Source of the DNA: Progne subis subis
Lineage: Eukaryota; Chordata; Aves; Passeriformes; Hirundinidae
Assembly: GCA_022316685.1 (NCBI GenBank)
Contig: JAKJHU010000016.1
Location: forward strand, 744,001-808,000
Direction: 5' to 3'
DNA: 64,000 nt
Made by a program: the position numbers and the translations under genes. Every line of letters starts with the position of its first letter. Within the stretch, counting starts at the first letter, position 1. Below are positions 10,967 to 20,068 of this stretch, in pieces. The notes beneath the pieces were generated by a model. That model ran no database searches. It was not told where the DNA came from and saw only the letters and a program-made list of their open reading frames with translations.

Positions 10967-13900
10967 TCAATGTGCCCATAAACTTCAGCCACGATGGCTG
11001 CATCTAAATAAGAAACTTAAACACTCTCAGGGTGCTGATAGGCTAAATGATTATATTTGTAGAGCAGTCACTGCAAATCTTTTTACCTGCATCATCTTTT
11101 ACCAACCAAAATATTTCCCAAGTAGAGTTTGGACTATGCACAGTCCTAGCAGTATTGTCAGCTGGCAATGATCCACTCCTCACCAGAGTGGCATTACACA
11201 GCATGGTCACGACCAGAATATGCCAATGATCCAGGCTGGGAAAAGGACCCTGCAAGCATTTAATTTCCTAATATAGATTAGCTGTTGAATTGAAGAATGA
11301 GCTTTATGCTTGTTCTGGCTCAGTCTAATGGAGTGTCCCCAGAGGGATAGGGCATAGGAATTAACCCTTCCAATGTTAAGGTACTACCATTTCAATTGTA
11401 AAAACAAATAGATACTAAAGGAGAATATCTTGGTGAATACATGCAAGTGTAACTAAAAGGTGGACATGATTTCACTGACAGTTTATGCAAAACACAAGCT
11501 TTTTTTTTTTTTTTTCCTAGAAAGAAATTCCTATGTTTAGAGGCTTTAAAAGCCAAGACAGCAGTTTTATTCATAATAATGCTGGGTTTTTTTGTGGTTT
11601 TTGTGTTTTGGGGTTTTTTTTGTGTGTGTGTGTGTTGTTTTTTTTGGTTTTTTTAACCAGGGTAATGAATTTAAAATCTGCTACGAAAACAGTGATCCAC
11701 TATGGATGAATTTGACTCAGTTTGGACTCACTCAAAAATGTTTTCATATTTGAAAGGACTCTTAGTTTATTTATAATCAGAAGTATGGTGAATCCTGCTT
11801 CTCTGTAAGTATTCTATCTTTTATCATCTAGGATATTGTATTTTCAGACTTGTAGTGATAAATTATATAAAAGAAAATAATTTGATTTTTACCAAGAGTT
11901 GTGAATTATTAATGCTCGTAAAATAGCAAAGATAAAAAATCATACCCAAAACACGTTCTTATCAATATATCCACATGAATGAGCAGATAATTATGAAAAT
12001 AAAGTGTCTGGACTGCTGTGGCAGAAACTCTGTTCCTTTAAAACTTTAATTCAAAATGAAATGCTACCTTTAAGAATGCAGGCAGTTTAGAAAAATTATA
12101 TCCCCACAAATCTGTTACAGTGAAAAAAATCCGAAAGATTTGTGGATACAGAAAAATGATACTCTGATAGATAAATTCCTGCTCCAAAAACTTTATTGTT
12201 CATCTGAGACTGGACTCTGCAAACAAACAAGTCAAAAAACTGAGGTATATAATACACTAATGATAGGGGGAATCAAGTCTAACAGAAGAATGTGAGTCTT
12301 ACAGAAGAGACTGGAGCTAAAAATCTCTGGAGGTCATAGAGAAACACTAAATATTCTTGAAGATGTAAGAGAGTAGTGCAAAGAAATAGGACCATACATA
12401 CAGGAATGGAGTTCGTGGAGACCCCAAAGTCCTGGATTATCTCCTCTTATTTTACTTCTTGGAAACAAAATAAAGGACTCCAGTTAATGCTGAAAGAATC
12501 ATCTGTTCACAGTCTGCTGAGCATCCTTCAGTGTTCAGTGATGAGTTGAGCACAGAATTCTTAGGAACTCACAGCTCAGTGCTGGAGTGTAGTTTGACTT
12601 GTCCTTCCTGGAATCATGGATTCTTCATACCCAGTGGAATTGGGTGCCTAGTGCATCAGATCCATGAATTCTGTTAAGATTTTAAGGTAGAATGATATAT
12701 TTATTGAAACTGTTGATGGATGTTAGGACAGGTATGAAAACAGATTCTCAAGGTTATGCTTAACAGCGAGGATACTCAGTAGCAGGTATAATTTCTCCAG
12801 TGGTCTCTGAGGCTGGCTAACAAGGCTCTGCCATCTTTTTTTGAGGTGTTGAGTAAATCTACTCTGATCAAAAGAAGCAGCAGAGTTATGCTGGGTTTAA
12901 GCCATCAGAAGTAGAGGCCAATGAGGTGCATCGAGTTCATCACTGATGGACTGAATGCAACAAGATGACACCACATGTAATCTCCCTTTGCTGAAATATG
13001 CTGAAATTGAAGCAGTACCAATTGTGTTAAAAAACCCACAACAGATAATAGTACAAATAGACCCTTATCCAAGTGCATTCTTAAGTTTGATGACTGCTAC
13101 ACATTTTTTATGAGGAATAATTTCATACTGCTGTGTTGTAGGAATGTCTAATGCCTTTATCTTCTGCTTGGAATTTTCTTTCTGATGCTCAAGGATCAAA
13201 CACTTAATGAGTCTTTCAATATTATATATTCACTGTAAGTGGTAGAGTAAAAGCTTAGTGGAAAAGAGTCTATTTGATCTAATACATATATTTTTATATA
13301 CAATATGAATTCCATATTTTGCCTTTTGATGTGAATTCCCATATGTGGTCCTTATGGAGCCCTTTCTAACTATTTCATTATGGTGCTAAATCATTCCTAA
13401 TCAACAGATAGGGATTATGATTTCAAAAACATGATTTAGGCATTTCAGAATGCATGGAAGAAAAACATTAAAACCAAACAACTGTTTCTTTTCAAGCACA
13501 ATTAATTCAAAAAAATTCTCTAAAAAAATACATTATTAAAATTTAATAAATGAGAGGGAGGAAAATAGATTTTGAAGAAATTTGGAATTTCAGCTCTACT
13601 TTTCACTGCTGCAAATTGGCTATGATCAGATGCCTTGCTAGTACAGAACTGGAAGTATCTAGCTTTGTATTGTATTAAATAAGCCTGGTAGAAGTGATCT
13701 GTTCAAAGATGCTTTGAAAATTACAGTTATGGTAACTTTGGATATTGATTTTTTCCTTGCTTTGAACAACATATAGTCAAAATTATTATTTAAATACAAA
13801 CCAATTAAAAGTTTATTATTGATTCCAAGGTTTCATTTCTGCTCCTACGTACAGGTAATTTTATAATAGTGGTTTGAAATACACTTTCAAGTACTTGCTT

Positions 13901-14199
13901 ATAAAATATTCTTTTTCTTTACCTAATAACTGGACTGATTCCTTGACCAATTAATTATAATTTAACCCTTCAGCCTATTTCTGGTTTTATATGATATTAA
14001 TTATTGTATCTCTGAATGATACAAAATATATTTCTTTCTTCTTCCTTATAATCTTTAGAGATTAAACTTTGCATTTTTGCTGTGGATTTCAATGTTATTA
14101 GGGGTCTAATGTGTTTTGCAAAAATGCTGGACTGAAGAACAGACAGTATTTTGTGTTTCTGTTCTCTGACAGTCCTATGAGGACACTAGTGTCAACCTT
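10967..14199. other. Non-coding stretch, one weak LTR candidate inside
   Basis: No gene is seen; frames reach at most 70 codons. A T-run lies at 11500-11515 and a T/G-rich tract at 11583-11654. From 12672 a TGTTAAGATTTT start followed by a reversed polyadenylation signal (TATTTATTG near 12696) hints at a minus-strand LTR, but I cannot find its other end or a target-site duplication. The remainder (12980-14190) is AT-rich unique sequence. Confidence 0.6.
11583..11654. repeat. T/G-rich tract with (TG)n core
   Basis: T-runs mixed with G, containing about eight TG units near 11620-11635. A simple low-complexity repeat adjoining unique sequence. Confidence 0.9.
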
Positions 14200-14570
14200 T
14201 GTCATGGTTTAGGAATGGTACTCCCCAGGTTAGTGGCCCACTCTGAGACTTGCCCAAACTCACTTGCTTCTGCCCCACACCTTCCCTTCCCACTCTGGGG
14301 ATGGGGCTGAGAATTGGAAGCACAAAAAGGTGAAAATCATGGGTTGAGATAAGAAACAATTTACTGGAAACAGCAATGAAACAAGAAAATTAACAGTAAC
14401 AGCAACAAGACCAGTAACAAAAGTATACAGAGAAAATTATTCTCTTTCAAAAAGAGAACCCAGTCCAACTGGATTGCAGACATATTTTCCCAACCTGAAA
14501 ATGAACAATCTTTCTTCAGGGAAGTGAGAGAGAGTCCCTTTCCCCTGCCCCCTGGTAATGATGTAAAACT
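14200..14570 (-). mobile_element. LTR-like fragment of avian ERV (TGTCATGG type)
   Basis: The segment starts TGTCATGGTTTAGG and keeps several blocks of a common avian ERV LTR read in antisense: CTCACTTGC, TGGGGATGGGGCTGAGAAT, a GGAAG/AAAAGGTGAAAA run, and CATGGGTTGAGATAAGAAAC followed by a CAATTTACTGG block where the reversed polyadenylation signal lies in relatives. Orientation is therefore inferred as minus. ACCTT occurs just before the start (14195-14199) and again at 14571-14575, a possible 5-bp target-site duplication, but the right end lacks a canonical CA, so truncation is just as likely. No internal retroviral sequence adjoins. Family identity is from memory. Confidence 0.6.
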
Positions 14571-14719
14571 ACCTTGAATGACAGGGTCTTATCTACTTGG
14601 TCCACTAGGACAATCTTCCTACCAACAATTTATCAGGAGATCTTCAGCATCCTGTATGTCCTTAAAGCTTTTGTGTTTGATGGAATTTAAGAAGAGTGGC
14701 ATTGATTACTTCAACCATT

Positions 14720-14822
14720 TAATTATAAAGCAAAATTTATGGAGAGTGAGAATATATTTTTTTTTCTTTTTTTTTAAGATGTTCATCTGGTTTAACATGC
14801 AGTATTCCTTCTTAGAAAATGC
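14720..14822 (+). repeat. Unclassified dispersed repeat, copy A
   Basis: This ~100-bp stretch aligns by eye with 26609-26707. Shared blocks in the same order are TAATTATAAAGCAAAATTTA, a GTGAGAA/ATGAGAA block, a T-rich stretch ending in TTTTTAA, a TTTAACATGCARTATTCCTT block and an AGAAAA block. The main difference is a longer T-run here. Similarity stops abruptly on both sides, as in an interspersed repeat rather than a local duplication. The overlapping 130-codon open frame (14578-14970 +) begins in unique sequence and runs through this repeat, so I do not call it a gene. I cannot name the family. Confidence 0.7.
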
Positions 14823-15556
14823 ATGGATTGCATTCAGCCATTTGTGGGTGCTTGCTTCACCCACGAAAAGGGACTTCAGTCACATTGTGGAAACACTGAT
14901 AACATTAGATAACAACTTGGATGTTGAGCATTTCACCAACCATGGAGTCTGTAAAGGAATGTTTGGTTAAGGTATTTTTAGAGATAGCATATCTAATAAA
15001 AGATAATTGCTATGATTTCATCCTGGAATGACAGTTAGTCAGCAAGTCTAAGCTGAGCAAAGGGATTCTTATACACACTGTGTGGAAAGCAACACTTTTG
15101 GTGATTCAGACATTCAAGAAACAGAAATGTGTCCAAATGCATCTTCCCAAGGAGGATGTGCTCTTACAGAGAGGATTCTGCAGGGAACAACTTTGTAATA
15201 ATTTCATTCTTTCTATCAACATCACCTAAATCATCCCAAAGTTACCTTCACCCATATGTTCTTTATGCAAGTGTTGATCCCAATCAAGCTTTAGAACATC
15301 TGGTAGTCTACTCTGTTTACATTGAACCTGTATGTGCTGAACAGGAAAATAATTTTGGATATTGTTGATGTTTTATAACACAATGAATGACTTTTCTGCA
15401 ATTATAAGTTCTACAAATATAATTTCAAATAAATGTTGAACAAAGAAGAAGAGAGGATTATTTCACTCATCAGTCTTTGAAGATATAAATAGAATCCTGG
15501 GAAACTGAGTTCCATTTGATCTGAATGACCAAGACCATGTCCTGTGTGTGTGCTAA
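14823..15556. other. Non-coding gap between two ERV fragments
   Basis: No gene or named repeat is visible. Frames on + at 14578-14970 and 15129-15368 have no recognisable similarity. The sequence is AT-rich with ordinary complexity. Confidence 0.6.
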
Positions 15557-16161
15557 TGTCACGATCTGCTAATACTCATGATGGTTCGTTTATTGATCTC
15601 AGAGTGCAAAAGACACAAGGGATTACAGTTTTAATCAAAAACAATGCACCTTTATTGAGTGCCCACAACACAGTAATGCAATAGAGGAGGAGAGAGAGAG
15701 AGAAACAAAGGATAGAGAGAGAAAGAGAAAAAGAGAGAGAGGGAATAGTTACCAACAGATGAGTCTAAGTCCTTGTGACTGTCTGCCAATAGATCTGTCT
15801 TCATCTGTGGAGAGGTCTCAAGATTTTGGTTAATTTAGGGAGACTATAAATAGTCTTTTTCAAAGCGACAGATAGTTGGCCAAAAGGTGGGGAGACATCG
15901 TGCGATGTTCAGTATTAACAGTTCTGGCAGTAGGTACATCAGTCCACTGGGACTTGCCCATTGTTTCCTGCACCAGTTTTCCATGGGAATGCACGCCAGT
16001 TCTTGGTCCAGCAAGCACACCTGTAGGCAGCACTTGGCAGACATCCCACCTCAGCCAGGCCAGAACTGCTGCGCTGGGGTTTTCTCTGTCCTTGGGGTTT
16101 CATTCTCTGTTGTTGGCGATGGTCGTGAGGCAGATGAGGGATCTTCGGTCTGTCTCTTCTA
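15557..16161 (-). mobile_element. Probable solo LTR, minus strand (TGTCACGA type)
   Basis: On + the element begins TGTCACGATCTGCTAATAC. It contains a reversed polyadenylation signal (TTTATT at 15651-15656), a purine-rich tract (pyrimidine-rich in its own sense) and a TATA-like core (TATTTATAG read on -, within 15842-15855), so it is an LTR read on the minus strand. CpGs are denser than in the flanks. GCTAA immediately precedes it (15552-15556) and recurs at 16162-16166, a candidate 5-bp target-site duplication giving a 605-bp element. The right end reads CTA rather than CA; a single C-to-T transition would explain that. No retroviral genes adjoin. Overlapping frames of 66-96 codons on both strands are shadows within the LTR. 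Confidence 0.7.
15684..15746. repeat. Purine-rich GA tract within the LTR
   Basis: About 60 bp almost free of pyrimidines, mostly GA and GAAA units with a few ACA breaks. It lies between the putative TATA box and polyadenylation signal of the minus-strand LTR, so its expansion may be specific to this copy. Confidence 0.9.
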
Positions 16162-17500
16162 GCTAATCTCCCACATACACTCACAGACTGACTGCAAAAC
16201 TGGCACTGGGCATATGAGTATGACCACAAGAAATCTTACAGATTTTACAGTCTCCTTAGTTTTCTTCACTTGAATAAATACTGAAATGAGTGTTTCATGC
16301 CTCTGTGCCAGTGAGATCTGGAAAGTGTCCAATCTGTTTCAGCCTCTAGACTTCAAACAGATTGTTTCTGGTCAGTCCCTTTCCTTAGTCTTTCAGACTT
16401 TGTATTTAACTTGCCTCGACTAGTGAAACTATCATTCTTGACTGGATGTCTTTTTGTTTCCTAGGAGGCCAGAATTTTATCTCTAGGAAGAGCCTGAATT
16501 CCTGTCTATACCCTTAAGGCCATGAGATATGCTTCATATTGGACAATTTTGATAGGAATTTTTAGAATTTTTGAGGAAAATTATTTAAGAATTATAGTGA
16601 TTTTTAGTGTTCAAGTATAGAAGTGTCACAGATGCTTCAATGGACATTCTTTTTAACTAGGATCATCTTGACTCTTGTAAGCAATTAGGTCCAATCTACC
16701 TGTCAAGGTCAAAAGGCATCTTTCTGATTGCCTGTCATGTTAGAGCCATGAGAAAGTGCAGCAAACTGAGAGCAGATGAGAGTTTGGTAAATTTTTGTGT
16801 GAACAGCTGATCAGCTTCAAATCTTAGTCAGATAAACAACACTTAGTGTAGCTGCTCTCTGGAAACTTGGTTTCTAAACAGCAGTTTAATTGTCTCTGCA
16901 TCAGAATTCCCAGTTCCTATGGTAGTGGAGTTAGATCTAGATAAGAAGTTACTCTGCCATAACTTTGGGGTGTACTCTCGGGCATCAGCTATTCTAGTAT
17001 TCACAGCCCCAGAAAATCACACTAAAAAACCAAAGCCATTTGTTGAACACATATAGTGTACTCCACTTGTCTCCAAATCAGTTTCTTAATATTGGTTCTT
17101 CAGATATTTGGGAGAAACTCCTTATTCCTGCCACTAATAGACTTGTCAGTGAGTGTTGAATATTAAAGTTTTAATCAGGATGCAGCATCCTTGGAGGACC
17201 TGGAGATGACACATTGTGGTTACTGGGGTGCTCTCATCAGGCCTCTGAGGCTTCAAATGTAAGGCCACAAATTGCTGGCTTTGAATATTGTGTTAGCATA
17301 TTCTCCCTTAACTGGAAACTTTTCTATATGGTTATTTCCAATACTATTAGTCATTCCTGAAGTCAGAAGAGGTACATATGCTATTAGAAGAAAATTATTT
17401 TTAGGGGAAGAAAATTAATTTTCGTTTTTAAATATAAGGAATGCTATACTATACCTGTAACAATAATGATGGTGAAGGGAAGCATGTCTACAAGAGCCTA

Positions 17501-17517
17501 AGGTCACAGCATGACCT
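17501..17517. promoter_or_regulatory. Inverted nuclear-receptor-like half sites (IR5)
   Basis: AGGTCA, five bases, then TGACCT: a perfect palindromic pair of the nuclear-receptor half site. Classic oestrogen-receptor elements use a 3-bp gap, so this 5-bp spacing is atypical. A single motif of this kind can occur by chance in 64 kb, so binding is not inferred. Confidence 0.25.
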
Positions 17518-18305
17518 AAGCTCCCCAATGTCCAAGCTAATGCATTTTTCTTGTCTAAAGTATAGATCCTTTATTTCACTCAGGAATGCATAACTGAGCA
17601 AAACAATCCAGAAATAATTTAAAAAATCATGCAAATCACAAATCACCAATTGCACCACCTAAATAAACAGGCACATTCTAACTACGCAGCAGACAGCTCC
17701 ATAACAAATGAGACTGTCCAGAAACCGCCTGCAAAGCCGTTGGAGTTATATTCAGCACAGGGGTCCAGCATGAAAAAACAAATGTCCATGTTAATGATTT
17801 CTTTCAGCTCCAGTAAGTGGAACGATTGGAGTTCTGGATGATTGATGATTCTTCTATTAGTCATAAAAGGCTTCTAGAAATTACCTGTTTAGTTTAAATC
17901 GAGTGCTTAGTTTTCACTTGCTCCAAAGGTACAGAGTGTTTGATATACAGTTGCTTTCATAGTGCGGCAATTTTGCAACACTAACAAACTTGATCTGAAA
18001 ATTTTGTTAAATTCTAATTATCCATAACAGTAAATAAATTTTCGTTTTTTATCCATACCAATAACTAAAGTTTTCATTTACTGAAATTTTTAAAATTCCT
18101 ATGCAGTTTTACAGCAAAATGAAGGTAAATAATGCAATTGGTATTCCAATGATATTTCAAATTATTCTGGAATCCTTGAGCTGATAAGATACTATTTATT
18201 AAGTTAGTTTCTTTGAGAACTTTACAAAACCTTAAAAAGACAAAATTTTTGAAAGTGTATTTAGTTTTATAAAGAACATGATATTTTTTTTCTTCCCCAA
18301 ACCTT

Positions 18306-18378
18306 AATTTAGAGATATTTTAGTAATTTTATAAGAGGCAATGAGGCAGGGAGCAAGTTGATATGAAAAGAAAAATTG
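18306..18378 (+). repeat. Unclassified repeated segment, copy 1
   Basis: This segment aligns by eye with 20000-20068: an AATTTAGAGATATTTT-type lead, then TTTTATAAGAGGCAATGAGG, CAGGGAGCAAG and a purine-rich tail. The best core (AGAGGCAATGAGGCAGG) is identical in both. The two copies lie 1.7 kb apart in the same orientation, with an LTR-like element between them. Family unknown. Confidence 0.6.
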
Positions 18379-19516
18379 CAGGCTATATAGTAACTTTAAA
18401 AAATCAAATTAATGAATAAATGTCAGAACTGTACTTTGTAGTTTGATACTAACCTTCCAAGAGCTGTACCTAAGCTTGAAAATCAAATTAGATAACTTTT
18501 ATAGCTGCCATAATAATGTTATCTATAGTCTGCACAGAGACTTATGCATTTTTCTTAGATGTATTCTTCAAAATCTGATTGACAACTAATGAATAAGATC
18601 AAAACAGAACAAAATAACTGTGAACTACCCCCTGTTAACTAGTACTCATTCGACTTCCATATTAATAAGCTGGATACAGAACCATATATGTTGATGTGCA
18701 TCTGCATGCTCACACATAATTATATATACTAACACACAGACTTCTGAAACTATTTCTGTTTGCTGGTGTGGTTTTTTTTTTTTTTTTCTTCTGAATTTTT
18801 ACAGTAGATTTGGTTGCTGCTGAAAGAACATTGAGATCTCATTCAACTACAAGTGTGGTGTTTTCCTGTTGCTTTGCAGCTTTCCCCATCCTACTCCCAC
18901 AAATGTGAGCATCAGAAGTTATTTCACCAATTCTACATGAATCTATATGGAGGACTGAACAAATAAAATTCTTCATTAGTTAGCAGGAAGTTGTTTGGCA
19001 ATGTGTGATGTTATATAGTTTTCACCTAAATGAAAATATAGCATATATTAAAACATGATGTGGATTTGAGACACTCCTTGTAGAATTCTGGATACATAAA
19101 CCAATGAATGGACTATGCTTATTAATATACATGCAATTCTGAGATGACAGTTTAAATATGAATAAGCTTAAGCAAACAAGTTACAATCCCTGCTGAAAAC
19201 ATTATTAATTTTACCTTTTTCTCAGTGTTTTGTGTATGAAAGCAACTGAATGCAGGCTGTGCTTGTCAAATGGAAGAGAGGTTTCCAGGATTTTGCCTCA
19301 CACCCCAGAATATTTAAGGCTCTGTTTAGCCACAACCTGCCTTTTTTATCATTTACCCACAGGCTGTGTAATACCCTACCAGGTTCTTTTTTGTATTTAA
19401 CCCACTAATAAAAACACAGAAATTATGGAACATTTGAGGGCTTGATACACAATGCCTAACATTCAAACAGGTGGCTGTACATCCAAAAAAAGCAGCTATT
19501 CTAATCTTAAGAGGTA

Positions 19517-19878
19517 TGAGGGGTAGATGAGGCTGGAGAAGAGGTGATGCAGGAATTCTGGGCTAGAGCAAAGGCAGTATAGCATATGGAGTGTTGCTAT
19601 ATTATGTGAGCTTTGTGAAATGTTTACAGCTCTGTAGCTGAATTCTCACAGTCTGTACTATAAACAATCGGTGTTTTTCACATTCCTTTCTAATGAGAGT
19701 CAACTGATTGACTTCTAGTCTGGCCAGTGAGATGGAGAGGTGGTAACCTTGTTCTCCAATCCCTAGTCATTGTTCAGAATCTATATAAGCGAGGACTCTG
19801 TAAATAATAAAGGTTCTTCTTCAACCTCACACACTCAAGTGTGTGAGTATCATTTTCTCTTCATGTCCCCTAGCAACA
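19517..19878 (+). mobile_element. Probable avian ERV LTR, plus strand
   Basis: Right-hand landmarks are clear: TATATAAG at 19782-19789, AATAAA at 19806-19811, an inverted repeat in the presumed R/U5 at 19826-19847, and an end in AGCAACA at about 19878. Upstream, GTGAGCTTTGTGAAATGTTT, AAACAATCGGTGTTTTTCAC and GACTTCTAGTCTGGCCAGTG resemble U3 blocks of an avian ERV LTR that I recall. The start (TGAGGGGTAG, 19517) is a guess and no target-site duplication is visible. No gag or pol reading frame follows; the next ~200 bp are non-coding and include the second copy of a ~70-bp repeat, so a short remnant of internal sequence cannot be excluded. Confidence 0.65.
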
Positions 19879-19999
19879 ATGGAGAATGATGACAAAGGGT
19901 GAGACTTGATACTAATCCTTCCTGGTCTGGATTACAACTAGAACATAGAGCTGTGTGCCAAAATTTACAGGAACCGAAATCCACCTGCAAGTAAAAATA

Positions 20000-20068
20000 A
20001 ATTTGGGATATCTTGATCATTTTATTAGAGGCAATGAGGCAGGAAGTAAGATGAGAGGAAAAACAAGG
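20000..20068 (+). repeat. Unclassified repeated segment, copy 2
   Basis: Partner of 18306-18378. It reads AATTTGGGATATCTT, then CATTTTATTAGAGGCAATGA, GGCAGGAAGTAAG and a purine-rich tail. It sits about 120 bp downstream of the LTR end at 19878, so it may be internal ERV sequence or an older repeat that the ERV landed beside. The 82-codon frame on - (19850-20098) spans the LTR end and this repeat and is not a gene. Confidence 0.6.

Larger units (their letters stand above)
16167..19516. other. Non-coding stretch with one repeat-pair member
   Basis: No gene is supported; the small frames at 17629-17864 on both strands are shadows of each other. It contains an inverted repeat at 17501-17517, the first copy of a ~70-bp repeated segment at 18306-18378, and a T-run at 18772-18787. 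The remainder is AT-rich unique sequence. Confidence 0.6.

Noticed and set aside
14578..14970. 130-codon frame on +
   Set aside because: It starts just after an LTR-like fragment, runs through a dispersed repeat and its T-run, and has no protein resemblance.
15876..16229. Four overlapping frames of 66-97 codons on both strands
   Set aside because: They lie in or across the LTR at 15557-16161 and reflect its higher GC content, not genes.
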